From Cladobotryum mycophilum (Eukaryota; Ascomycota; Sordariomycetes; Hypocreales; Hypocreaceae), in the NCBI GenBank assembly GCA_036429605.1, contig CM071591.1, positions 3,596,001 to 3,660,000 of the forward strand: 64,000 bases of DNA, written 5' to 3'. The translations under genes were made by a program, and so were the position numbers. Below the pieces are notes generated by a model that did not search any database, was not told the origin of the DNA, and worked only from the letters and a program-made list of their open reading frames with translations. This document shows positions 1 through 11,322 of the stretch, piece after piece; position 1 is the first letter of the stretch; every line of letters starts with the position of its first letter.

Positions 1-48
1 TCTTCTTCAAAGTCGGGCGCATACATAGATACTAATGGGATTACCCAG

Positions 49-383
49 GAATTCAACGCACGAACTGCAAACTATATCACAGGAACGCCAATGCCCTGCC
101 GAGTCACCGTCCGACCCGACCGATCTTTCCACTTCGATATCAGAACACCGCAGACATCATGGCTCTTGCTGAACGCGGCCGAGGCCCCCTGGGAAAGAAG
201 GGCAAGAGGAAAGGCGCAGCGCAGCCTGGGCACGCTGCAGTTGGCACCATCAGCTTAAAACACGTCTACGAGATTGCCAAGATCAAGCAGTCGGAGCTGC
301 GACTATCTGGGCTGTCACTGGAAGGGCTATGCCGGTCGGTTATTTACCAGGCAAAGTCCATTGGAATCAATGTCGTGGCTTAA
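49..383 (+). CDS. mitochondrial large-subunit ribosomal protein uL11m, 3' exon, with an apparent -1 frameshift
   Basis: This is the C-terminal part of ribosomal protein L11, which forms the GTPase-associated stalk base of the mitochondrial large subunit (yeast MRPL19 equivalent). The window opens inside an intron: a branch-like ACTAAT at about 31 and a CAG acceptor at 46-48 precede an exon starting EFNARTANYITGTPMPCRVT. It continues through RPDRSFHFDIRTP and LLLNAAEAP. At the run of five C at 185-189 the frame breaks. The downstream frame resumes with LGKKGKRKGAAQPG and the L11 C-terminal domain GTISLKHVYEIAKIKQ, ending in SIGINVVA. One extra C would join the two halves with no lost residues. 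Beginning at the ATG at 159 would give only a 74-residue fragment. The N-terminal exons lie outside the window. A miscalled homopolymer is more likely than a pseudogene. Confidence 0.85.
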
Positions 384-3215
384 GGAGAGAGAGAAAGAAG
401 GGGGGGGGTCAATTCAGTCCTATGAAGATGGGGGATTATATGGAATAGGCGCCATTACCTCGGCCTGTGGAGGCTAATGGCTAAAGACAGCCATGTGTAT
501 AACAAATGAGAGCATATGATGGTTATGGACACCGCCTAGAGTAGACAATGACTGTACGAGGAGCAATTTTGCGTCAAAAAGAAGAAGCAAAGAAAGGGAG
601 GGAGAGGGAGAGAGAGAGAGAGAAGAAAAAGCGAGGCGGACATGGCCGGAGCCGTGTTTGCCAACGGCTATTCGTGAGATGAATCAGGGGACGGGGAAAA
701 CCAGCCTCGCTTCGTTACGGAGAAGCGGATATGCTGTCCAATGTTCTTATCAATGGGGGGATGGTTCCCAACGGCTACCAACATGCGTGGGGGGTATATG
801 GCGTTGAATATTAATAAGTTGATAACTGATATGATCTGTTGTTTGCATTGCCCATTCTAGCAGCTCATTGAAGCAAACCAAGCCGAGGCGATATGTCTCA
901 AATACCGTCGGAGAATATTGCCCCGCAAAGACCCAATATTCAAGAAATTGTGCATTTCCACAGCTGGAAGCGCGCGTAGATACACACACGCACACGCACA
1001 AGCACAAGCACAAGCACACAAAGTTCCATAATAGCCCTTGTCTGTTTTTGTCTGCAAGCTGCAGGCGGGTACTATATCACTTGACTCGGACTGTGACGGG
1101 AAAGGTTTTCCTGCGTGTGAATACAACGCTGAAACAGAGACAAGCAGAAAAGAAGAAAAAAGAAAAAAGCCACCAAGACATGAGACCCAACGAGAGAGAG
1201 CACACACAACACGAAGGAAACGTGACTCCACTGATGAAGGATAGCAAACCAGCGGTGATTCCGAAAGAAGGAGGACCAAAAAAAAAAAAAAAAAGAGATT
1301 CCCAACAGATTTTTGCTATTTTTATATTCGAGAGAGATAAAGGGCAGAAGAAATTTTCTTCACATTTCTCCTTCTGCGTCGTGTCATTGGCAGATAAAGA
1401 GACAAAGATATATTAATAATATGCCAAGTTGTTCATGCACGCATGCAGCAGCAGCAGTGAGTTGTTGCTTGTGTGGGTTATGTATGGTTGTTCGATGTTG
1501 GAGAAAACCATCCAAGACCCATTTGCTCGATTGGGCAAAAATCAGCGATGGGAAGTGGTTGTTGTGCTTCAATGTAGAGGAACTGAGGCCTTGCAAGTAC
1601 CGAAATGTACATACACACATTCATGGCGTCAAAGGGCTTAAATGTCAAACGTGGCTCCGGCAAAACCGACTGCAGGCACTGACACGAGGGACAGGCCGGA
1701 CGGATGGTTGCGGGATGCTGCATCGTCATTGGCAAGCAACACATCCCGGGAGGAGAGGGTAGAAGAAATTAATAGGCGGTACATTCGGTAAAGTCTTTGC
1801 CATGTAACCCACATGTATCGTATCGTTCGTGGCACATCGTATTAGTTCCTAGGTAGTATTAGTAGTACCGGTTTCTTTTCAAGCTCGAGCTGGTGGTCAG
1901 AGCGAGCACGGATGCAACAGAATCTTGAAAATTCTTTCTCGCCTCTACAGGTACTAGCAGAGGGAGGTAAGGTATTGGACGTCGTACTTGTTGAAAAGCA
2001 TGCAACCAGGCAGAAACGTTTGTTTTCAACGTTGATGCCTCGCCGTTGGGCAATGGGTAGTAGTGGGGAGAGGGGAGGAGGAAGGGTTGGAGTAAACTCT
2101 GCAGCCAGCCAGCAACCTTACTTACCAAAAACGGCGGACACAAGCACCCCCTCCCCTTTGAGACAGGGATCGACGATGCCGTGTTACAACAAGCGTGATC
2201 AAATAGAGGCAAAGGGTACGGAGCATGTAAGAACCCAATTGGGAAAACGATGAATAAATAAATAAATAGGTAATAAATTCTCCATCAGCAGCACCCCTAA
2301 AAGGATCATGTTTGTTCCAATAACGGTTATTAATTAAGCAAAGAGGCTGAGTGATGACATGACAGGACAGGACAGGACATGACATGGTTTATCTTTGGGG
2401 TGTATGTGATGGCGTTTGTTCTCCAACGGTACGAGGACGTTCCCATCTTAGTGACTTGTGCTAATGTATCGAGCCGACGCCTCATCTTCCTACTTTCCCA
2501 ACCGTGAATCAGGGTCAGGGTACCCTCGTTTGTACTGCTACAGGTACTCCGGAGGCAGGCAGAGGTACATACAGGTAGCCTAACGGAATATGCTACAACA
2601 GGAACGCACCCCTACCTCGTACATGTCCGTACAAGTACATGGCATGACATGACAAAGAGCGAGTTGTGTGTGAGTGCTAAGACACCTAGAAAGACCCAAC
2701 CACACACACCCACTTGCAGCATCTTCAGAAGCCAAAAGAGCCCCACCATCGGCTTCTTTTTTATCATCGTTGCAACTGCCTACCTAGTAGTACCTAAGAC
2801 AAGCAAGACAAGGACGAGACAAACCTTTTTCCCTCTCTCTCTCTCTGTTCGCTTGGCTGGCTTGGCTCTGCTTGGCTCTGCCTTCCATATCCCGGCTCGC
2901 GCTACCCGCTCCGCTTTATCTACCTGTAGCCGGTCGGCCTTGCCTGCCTTTGCGGCGGTTCCTTTGCTTGGCCGCCGTTGTCTGTCTCTGCTCAATTCTT
3001 TAATCCTTGCCCTCAAACTTCTTCCTCCCACAACCCATTTCTTTTTCCCTTTCAGTCGTCAGTTCGTGTTGCTTGCTTCTTGGATACCTGCACATTTTTG
3101 GATACCTTACCTTAAGCAGTGCCCATCGTTTTTTGAACAACCCCCTCCCCCCACCGTCCAGCAGAAGCAGAAGTAGTAGAAGCAGAAGCAGAAGCGAATC
3201 ACCCCCCCCCCCCAA
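384..3215. other. intergenic region and long leader of the downstream kinase gene
   Basis: No convincing coding sequence. The open frames here (for example 868-1416 and 2649-3176) are low-complexity and match no domain I know. Visible simple sequence: AG-rich tract 594-625, (CA)n-type tract about 985-1020, A16 at 1279-1294, GACAG/GACAT repeats at 2355-2385, and CT-rich stretches from about 2825. From about 2830 to 3200 the sequence is pyrimidine-rich, typical of a fungal promoter and 5' leader. A run of 12 C at 3202-3213 sits three bases before the kinase ATG. Confidence 0.5.
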
Positions 3216-5967
3216 ATGGATACGCCGTCACAGGACAAGGACTCTCACCACCAAGACGCTCTCGGTATGTTTTAAAGCTTTCCGGCCCAGCCGGTCCCCT
3301 CTTTCAATCACTGAAACATGGAGAAACCCCCACTCTCTTTTTTGTGTTTTGTTTTGTGAAAGCCATTACTTTCTTACAATCTATATCCATCTTGCTTGGT
3401 ACAATCCTAAACAGTCGGGTGCATGCTGACATCCTCTTCTCTCTTTTTTTACCATGATAGCGCCCAAGGCCCAAGACAACACCATCGTGGGCTCGCCTGA
3501 CGACGCCACCGCCGCCGCCTTGAACAAACCTCGCGATGATGCTCCTCCCGCCGTTCGCTTCTCCTCCGCCGTAGAGGAGATATCTCCTCCCAATGCTCCG
3601 CCCGCCATCTCCACCACGTCCAATGATGCCGTCGACAACTCTTTTACCGAGGTGGCTGCCGACCAGCTCAAGAACATCACAAAATCCATGCAAGGATTGC
3701 CTCTACAGGAGCGACGCATGACTACATTCCAATTCGAAGCTTTTTCATTGCCGCCGTCAAGAGTAAGTCTGGTGCCGTCGTCAATCGGTGTGGATCATGC
3801 TTCAGGAATCACATTGACATCATCTGCCCTTCACCAAGTGGACAAACCCACATATTCACTCGTCCATGCAATCATCATGTTGCAACACCAAAACGACTTA
3901 CGCCTTGCAGCCCCCCACCAGTCTCCGAATCACCTACAGTTGCTAACCGAGCTCTCTTCTAGGTCCCCTCTCGAGAAGATGGATCGAATGAGTCTACGAG
4001 ACTTCCCACCCCCAACTCCTCAAGCTGGCACTCTCCTCATTCGAGTCCCAGACTCTCGGCATTCGCTTCTCCCCCACTTACACCGGCTGGCTCGGACCCT
4101 TCAAGTGCCATTGAGAGGAAAATGAACAGAGAAAGCATCTCGACAATCGCAGATCCGCACATCATCACCCCTCAGGCCTCTTCATCTCATGAAAAGTCAC
4201 CTACTACAACTGAGCGCAAACCTTTGCCTCACCGACCCGCATCTTCAGAACAACCCATCATAAGATCATCGTCCGCAGATGAGCCTCAGGGAGAGCATAG
4301 GTCTCATAGAAAGGGACTTTTTGGTGTCGGTCCCGGCTCGGTGCCAGTGTCCCGTGAATCTAGTCCATCACGAATCTCTGCTTCCCACTACTACTCAAAA
4401 CCCATGACCCCCAGTAGCGAGCCTAATGACCCATATGCCAAGGGCCGGCGGCCCCCTCCGCAGCAGCATCCTACCCGACATACAATTGATCCGCGGTTCG
4501 TCTTTTCTCGAAAGAAGAAGCATAATTCCCCGGGCTCTTCCAAGACAAACCTGCTCCAAAGCCCCAGGAGCGGCGAGGAGTCGTCAACCGACAACACACA
4601 TATGCATCATTCCCATGGCTCAATGTCGGATCTGAAGCGGTTCTTCCGCAAATCTGCACATCACAAGAAGAGAGATTCGTCCCCGGCACCTTCCATGAAG
4701 TCCGTCTCCAAGTCCACGCAAAACGGCAAATCCTCTCCGCAGCAGGTTCCTTTTGGAGATGACCACGGTTTGGCTTCAAAGTACGGAAAGCTCGGAAAGG
4801 TTCTGGGGTCAGGAGCTGGAGGCTCTGTTCGACTGATGCGCCGCAAAGAAGACAGCACAGTGTTTGCGGTCAAGGAGTTCAGAGCCAGGCACACCTATGA
4901 GACGGAAAAGGAATACAACAAAAAGGTTACTGCGGAGTTCTGCGTCGGTTCGACTCTTCACCACGGCAACGTCATTGAGACGCTCGATATTCTACAGGAA
5001 AAGGGTCGCTGGTTTGAGGTTATGGAATACGCTCCGTTTGATCTTTTTGCCATTGTCATGACGGGCAGGATGTCCAAGGAGGAAATCAGATGCTGCTTCT
5101 TGCAGATTTTGAATGGCGTGACTTACCTGCACAGCATGGGTCTTGCGCACCGAGATCTAAAGTTGGACAACGTCGTTGTGAGCAGCAATGGCATCATGAA
5201 GATTATCGATTTTGGCAGCGCTCATGTCTTTAAATATCCGTTTGAAACCGGATCTGTTCCAGCCAAAGGTTTGTCTCAAAAAAGAAAAAAGATTCGGGGT
5301 TTAGTGTGTTTTTATACGTTGCTAACCAGGTTGTCTAGGAATTGTTGGTTCTGATCCATACCTTGCGCCAGAGGTCTACGACTCCAAAGAGTACGATGCG
5401 GAAGCCGTAGATATTTGGTCGCTAGCCATTATTTTCTGTTGCATGACCCTGCGTCGTTTCCCTTGGAAAATTCCGCGCATGACAGACAACTCTTATAAAC
5501 TCTTCGCAGCCGAGCCAACTCCGGGACATGACCCTAACCATTTACTGCGACCCAAGTCAACAGGTGACATTGCATCTACAGTCCCACGAGAGTTTTTGCC
5601 CGACGATAAAACAAAGGTACATCACGAACACCACCGACCCACTCACCATCATAAACGACATGATTCCGATGCAACCACCATCGTGCCGGAATCTCAAACA
5701 CCGGCCCAAGGTACTGCGGAAAAGAAGGAGGTGATAAGGGGACCCTGGCGTATTCTGCGCCTATTGCCCCGCGAGAGCCGCCATATCGTTCATCGCATGT
5801 TGGATGTCAACCCCAAGACTCGGGCCAGTATGGAGGAAATTGTGCAGGAGCCGTGGGTAGCCGACACAATCATCTGTCAACAGCTAGAGAATGGAGAGGT
5901 GATTCCCGCAGATGATCATGAGCATGTGCTGGAGCCGCCAAGCTCTCAACAATCGACAAAGACATGA
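3216..5967 (+). CDS. HAL/SAT4-type serine/threonine protein kinase
   Basis: Spliced model: join(3216..3264, 3461..3762, 3963..5268, 5339..5967), 761 aa; the reading frame closes exactly. Exon 1 codes for only 16 residues after the ATG following the C12 run. The N-terminal half is disordered and rich in Ser, Pro and basic residues. The kinase domain lies at roughly residues 390-730: glycine loop GSGAGG, catalytic Lys421 in FAVKEF, HRDLKLDN with Asp515, DFGSA with Asp533, and APEVY across the last splice junction. The GSGAGG loop and the long insert in the C-lobe are typical of the fungal HAL4/HAL5/SAT4/NPR1 group, which regulates potassium transport and plasma-membrane permeases. That insert contains a His-rich stretch near 5620-5660. 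Substrate cannot be read from sequence. It lies head-to-tail with hsp10. Confidence is high for kinase, moderate for the subfamily. Confidence 0.88.
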
Positions 5968-6560
5968 TCACTTGTCCAATGATGTAACAGGACTTGCTTG
6001 GAAAAATGTATATTCTTATGCAAGGGCGTTTTAGGATTAATAGTCGATCTAATGACATGTAGATGAGATGCGGGATAGGGATAGGGATATGCCGCGGCCA
6101 AATGTGAACACCACCTGGTGTGTACGGAGTATCAGATAGCAAAATACAATCGAGCCTCGGGGCTTACGGGACATGACGATATAGGAGTAAATAGATTTAT
6201 AAGCATAATAAAATGTAAAATAACCCTCGCTTTGTTTTATTATCATAGTTTTCGGGGATGCTTAATAAGTTGCAGGTATACGCTATGTGGTTTTGCAAGA
6301 CTCGTTTAGGATCGGCAATGGATCAGAATGAGGTTATCGTCAAGATTCGGAAAATCCGCAATCCCGAGCCGGCCAAAAAAATTGCTACTTGTAGACTTTC
6401 TGGAAGCAGTTGGAAGAGCGAAGACGAGCTCCACACCCAAACTTGATTTCTTGTCGCATTGAGTGAGAACAGCATCAATTCCTCAGCTTCTTCCTCGGTT
6501 CAGTCAATTCTCTACGCACTTTTTTTTCATCTACGTCCTTTTCGTCTCAATCTAATCGCA
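5968..6560. promoter_or_regulatory. intergenic region / hsp10 promoter
   Basis: 593 bp between the kinase stop and the hsp10 ATG. AT-rich with no plausible gene. It should hold the kinase 3' UTR and the hsp10 promoter. A heat-shock-element-like site lies at 6398-6405. Confidence 0.5.
6398..6405 (+). promoter_or_regulatory. possible heat shock element upstream of hsp10
   Basis: TTCTGGAA is two inverted nGAAn units in the TTCnnGAA arrangement bound by heat shock factor. A third unit just upstream (AGA at 6393-6395) has two mismatches to GAA. The site is about 155 bp before the hsp10 start codon, a sensible place for Hsf1 control. The motif is short and could occur by chance. Confidence 0.35.
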
Positions 6561-7181
6561 ATGGTATGTAGGAATACACCCTGCAGCCCCGAGGCATCGC
6601 CAATCAACATTACCCCTCCAAAAAAAAAAAGAAAAAACCTCCCATTTGGAGCAAAACAAACAGTTGCAGAAGAAGAAAAGAAAAGCTAACAAATCTTGGG
6701 CAATATAAAGGCTACCTCAATTCGATCCATCCGAGCCCTCGCTCCTCTTTTGGACCGCGTGCTAGTTCACCGAGTCAAGGCCGAGGCCAAGACCGCCAGT
6801 GGCATCTTCCTACCCGAGTCATCCGTCGAGAAGCTCAACGAGGCCAAGGTTCTGGCTGTCGGACCTGGTGGTTTGGATAAGGATGGCAAGCGCATTCCTA
6901 TGGGCGTTGCTGTGGGCGACCGAGTTTTGATTCCTCAGGTTGGTTTCTACTAATGTTGCGGGCGAGCGAGCGATTGTTTTCGGATGGAGACTAAATGGTT
7001 ATTATAGTTTGGCGGTTCTCCTGTCAAGGCTGGCGAGGAAGAGTATCACCTGTTCCGCGACAGCGAGTAAGTGATGAACCCCCCCCCCAAATCCTCCCTC
7101 CTATCTATCATGGGGGGAAGCATGGGAGTTCTCCTTGATACTGACTAGAAGTGCAGGATCCTGGCCAAGATCAACGAGTAA
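6561..7181 (+). CDS. HSP10: mitochondrial co-chaperonin Hsp10 (GroES family)
   Basis: Spliced model: join(6561..6563, 6711..6938, 7008..7066, 7157..7181), 104 aa, the usual length for the family. It caps the Hsp60 chamber in the mitochondrial matrix and is essential in yeast. The first coding exon holds only the ATG: a GTATGT donor follows at once, and the intron ends with branch GCTAAC and acceptor AAG at 6708-6710. The protein begins ATSIRSIRALAPLLDRVLVH and keeps GroES signatures: ASGIFLPES, AKVLAVGPGG, GDRVLIPQ, then FGGSPVK, and a C-terminus ending ILAKINE. All introns are phase 0 or 2 and the total is in frame. Because exon 1 codes for one residue, automated gene finders may miss the start. 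A heat-shock-element-like site lies upstream. Confidence 0.93.
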
Positions 7182-9022
7182 AACGATACCCATCATGACG
7201 AGTGTACTATAATACTGTACCATACGAGATGAATCCAAAGACAATGAAGAATGAAAAATAAAATAAAAAGATGAATTGAAAAAAGTTGAAAAAAGGAGCT
7301 TCAGGGGGATGGATGGGATGGACCAACTTGCATAGACTGGGGAGATATATTGTAGGCGTTGTCCAGAAAATGTGTACGAGGAGAGTAACCTACAAGCGAG
7401 GGAGTCTCGGTCTCCCAGTCTCTCTCCTCTCTCTCTCTCTCTCATATTGATTTGAAATCTCCACTCCAATTGTTTTGTCTCTATTTTGTTTTAAATTATT
7501 TCGCATCAACGCAAAGTGCCGCCGCTTCGATTCATCTATTTCTTTGGTGTTTGTGTGTGCTTTATTTGTTTCGTTTTGTTTTGTTTGCCGCTGAGGAAGG
7601 GGCGGGGGTGGTTAGTTTCGTGTCCCATGTAAATGAGCTGGATCGCGACTACTGGGAAAAGGCAAGAAGAAGCCACCCTCTTGCCGGGAGGGGGCTGCCA
7701 TTGATGATGTGCTGGAAGGACCAAGTACGACATGAAAATTCTTGGATGCTTCATCTCTAGGGCTGCACAGCTAATTTGGTGCAATCTATCTCCCAGTTCA
7801 GCCCAGAATAGGCGTTTTTCGGACACTATCTTTTTGTGGAAGTTGCCTCAAGTTCATTGACACTTCAAAAGCCTCTTCAACAAAAAAGTCTCACCTCATC
7901 GCGTTTAAACTTCCTCCCCCAGGCGGCCCATTTTCTTCTTCTCCTGCATATGGGAACCATGCGAATCCCGTCCTTCTCGAGAGAGAGTTTTAACCTTAAA
8001 AAACTTAATCGAATCCAAAGGGGGGCCCGTGGTCGCACCAGACGCCACTCTCTAGTCCAAGGGGTAGGAAACAAAGGACGGAACGCTGAACAGGATGGAC
8101 AGACTGGTGTTGATTGTTCTTGTCGGTTTCCGGTATGATTCTCAATCATCTCTTTTCTCTCTATTCCCTTTGTTTCTTCGGTCTATTTCTCCTTTATTTC
8201 TTACTTTCTAATTCTTGCATCGATAGTTTTTTTATTTTTTTTACATCATCGACATAATATCCTATCCTAGACTCTCATCTGGTGCTTTTTTCTACCGCAT
8301 GGCATCCTACTAAGAAATTTACTAGGAAGGCCTATTCAGCACGCCTGCATGGTTTTGTTTCAAGTCTGGGCGCTGTGGCTGCTTGGCAGGGGTCGACGAC
8401 TTTGCGTTTTTGGGAGTGAGCCAACTGCGATTCGTTCCCTCGCATGGCACAAGGACCAGGCCGAGACAAATACACAAACAAAGACAAAAGATCACTTCGA
8501 GGCGCGAGCCACCAGCACATGACATGGACCGGGCTTCGCCAATCTGTTGGCTCTTTGGGATCCGAGAAGTTGGTCTACAGAGAGTACAGAGCGGAAGATG
8601 TTTCAAGCCATGGTTTGAAGAGGCGGATAGTGAACGCCTCCCTCTTTCGACATAGTCGTCCTTTGACTTCCTTGGTGAACAGACCGGCTGCCATGAGATG
8701 AATATAAAATAATCGCTACCGCCTGCCCAAAAAGCCAAAATGTTGTTGGTCTACCCATGGATCTGTGACCCATACACTCCTTTCTTTTTTGTGTTTTGAC
8801 CACGCAAAGTCTCTCGTTGACGAGTCCTATTTTACTTTCCTTTGCCACTGTTGAGCAGTTGACCTTCGTTCCCTCCGCCATTCATTCATTCATTCATTCA
8901 TCCGACTTTGTGTTTTCCTAGTCGACACAGATTCTCCCCCTCCTCAGAAACCCTTTTTTCCAACCTTCTTCTTCCTCTTCTTCTTTCGTCCGGGCAAGTC
9001 CTAGGATATCGTGTGCTTGAAG
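7182..9022. other. intergenic region, no gene seen
   Basis: Open frames on both strands (for example 7836-8138 and 8383-8655) look like chance: no domains and no homologue I recognise. The stretch holds CT-rich tracts (about 7420-7445 and 8150-8200), a (CATT)n repeat at about 8878-8900, and a pyrimidine-rich leader at 8930-8995 just before the LPMO start. Confidence 0.45.
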
Positions 9023-10393
9023 ATGAAGTTTGTCTCTATTCTTGGCCTTGCCTCGATGGCAAGTGCTCATACTTCTTTCACCACCTTGTTCATCAACGGA
9101 AAGAATCAGGGCGATGGTACCTGTGTGCGTATGCCGCACGATGGTGACACGGCGACGTTTCCTGTCCAGCCCATTACTGGAAATGACATGGCATGCGGTA
9201 TGCTCTTGTCCCTCTGCCCCTCTATCCATCATCTTACACCCAATAGCATCTAACATTTTTGTTGTTTAGGTCGTGATGGCAACGAAGCTGTGAAATACGT
9301 CTGCCCTGCCGAAAAAGCATCAACCTTGACTTTCGAGTTCCGTCTCTGGCCAGACGCTCAGCACCCTGGTTCTATTGATCCAGGACACCTTGGTCCCTGC
9401 GCAGTCTATCTCAAGAAGATGGACGACATATTAACGGACCAAGCCAAGGGCCCGGGCTGGTTCAAGATCTGGGAGGACGGCTACAACAAGGAAACCGACA
9501 AGTGGTGCGTCGACCACCTTGTTGAGAATAACGGTCTCCTCTCCGTGACGCTTCCTAAGAACTTGCCTACCGGCTACTACCTCGTCCGACCAGAAATTCT
9601 TGCTCTGCACTTTGCTCGCCATGGAGATCCTCAGTTTTACGTCGGCTGCGCCCAGATCTTTGTCCAGAGCGACATAAGCGGACCCCTCGAGGTCCCCGAT
9701 GAATATTTGGCTACAATCCCGGGCTATGTCAATGCCGATACCCCGGGTCTTACGTACAACATTTACCGCAACAACTTACCTCCCTACCCCATCCCCGGAC
9801 CCAAGGTCTTTATGCCCAAGGTCGGTCCCAAAAACGCCAAGAGCAAGGCTGTCCAGGAGGAGGGCAAGATCCCCTCAGACTGTATCCTCAAAAACGGAAA
9901 CTGGTGCGCCAAGGCCCTCGCTCCCTACTCGGGAGAGGACCCCTGCTGGACCGCAGTCAAGCAATGCTACATCCAGAGCAAGCAGTGCTGGGGGACAGCC
10001 CCGCCTGTCGGATCCGCCAACTGTGATACTTGGAGCGCGTACTGCCAGCAGATGAACGATGAGTGTGAGGCGGGGCATTTTACCGGGCCACCCAAATTCA
10101 AGGGCGTGGAGAAGTCTGCGCCATTGCCGGGACCGATTCCGAAGCCGTGGAATGATGTTTTCGAGAAGGGGAGGGACGCCGTGTCCATTGGGAAGGTATC
10201 AGCCGAGCAATCTCCCAAGGACGAGACCCCCAAGGAGGACCCTTACAAAGCTTACGGTGAGGACGGCGGGGATCTCGAGAGTGACGAAACCGTTACAATC
10301 TTTGAGACTGTCACGGTCTTTGTAACTGCTACACCATCGCCATCGAGCTCGTTCGTCACACTCACTACATCTAAGGCTCCTGCTGGCCAGTAG
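9023..10393 (+). CDS. secreted AA9 lytic polysaccharide monooxygenase with Cys-rich C-terminal module
   Basis: Spliced model: join(9023..9197, 9270..10393), 432 aa. AA9 enzymes are copper-dependent and oxidatively cleave cellulose or related glucans. A 15-residue signal peptide (MKFVSILGLASMASA) leaves His16 as mature residue 1. The histidine brace is complete: His1, His83 (in DPGHLGPC) and axial Tyr167 (in HFARHGDPQFY), with second-shell His157 and Gln165, in mature numbering. The start at 9023 is chosen because it places this signal peptide correctly; the ATG at 9011 would add four residues. After the catalytic domain comes a linker and a Cys-rich segment (about precursor residues 260-320, with CILKNGNWC, DPCW, QCW and NCDTW), resembling the module seen on some AA9 proteins. 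A Thr/Ser-rich tail follows. There is no CBM1. The exact polysaccharide substrate is unknown. Confidence 0.92.
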
Positions 10394-11322
10394 GCCTAAT
10401 TATAGATGATAGCTACTATATGATTCTAGGTGTGGAAAACGATTGTTAGTCTAGATGATATTTACTTTTTGGCTACCTATTTTGAGGTATTTGAGGTATG
10501 TTGGCATGTTTGGTGGGTGTTTGAATCAGATAGGGGTAAGGGTGGTGGTGATGGTGTTGTATTTAAAAATAGCAACTTGAGAAATAAACGATGTCTGGTC
10601 TCATGTTCAAATCTCCCCTCCCCCGGTGTTTACAATTTTGCTTATTGATGCATAGTTTGTGCAAGTGCATAGTCTAAATGTTCCTCAAAGCATAGGAGCA
10701 GCTACAAAGACGCATGGCGGGAACGATAAAAAAACAGTGAGGAAAAGGTGACGAGAAACGAAGGGAAGGAAGGAAGGCTGTTACCAATTCACTCTCTCTC
10801 TTTTTCCATCCCATCTTTCCCGCAATCGTTCTTTCCGTTAACTGAGGCTTCGCTTCTAGACCTTTCTCTTCGATTCAACTCGCCTGCACCTCTCGTGCAG
10901 CTCCTTCTTCTTTGATCCCTCTCGACTTCTCCGTCTCCTTCATCTCTCGCCACTATCACCCATCATTCATTCCTAGTTATCACGTTTGATGCTTCCAACT
11001 TGATTATCGTATTGAATTTTCCCCAACTTTTGATTCCTCTCATGCTTTTACCATCCGCACACACACACACACCTCTCTCTGTCTCTCTCTCTCTCCGTGT
11101 CTCTCTCTCTCTCCGTGTCTCTCTCTCTCTCCGTCTCTCTCTCTCTCTCCCTCCGTCTCTCTCTCTCTCCCCCTCCGTCTCTCTCTCGTGCGCGCGCGTA
11201 TACTCAGATCCGCTCAAGACTGCCCTCGTCATCTGAAAGTGAGTCCTATATCCACCGGATCCGCCTCTCGAAACCTTATTAACGATTATTTATAGAGTTT
11301 CTTTCATTCAGTACGAGCCCCA
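10394..11322. other. intergenic region with a large CT microsatellite
   Basis: No gene seen. It holds the LPMO 3' UTR and the pyrimidine-rich leader of the next gene, including the CT tract at 11070-11190. The peptide-like frames inside the CT tract are repeat artefacts. Confidence 0.5.
11056..11206 (+). repeat. compound (CA)n / (CT)n microsatellite with CCGT interruptions
   Basis: A short CA run is followed by about 120 bp of CT repeats broken regularly by CCGT or CCCTCCGT, ending in a GCGCGC run at 11190-11198. It lies about 120 bp upstream of the 303-aa gene and probably falls in its leader or promoter. Confidence 0.85.

Noticed and set aside
868..1416. 182-codon frame on the plus strand
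   Set aside because: Translation is driven by CA repeats and A/G-rich low-complexity DNA; there are overlapping frames on the opposite strand and no domain.
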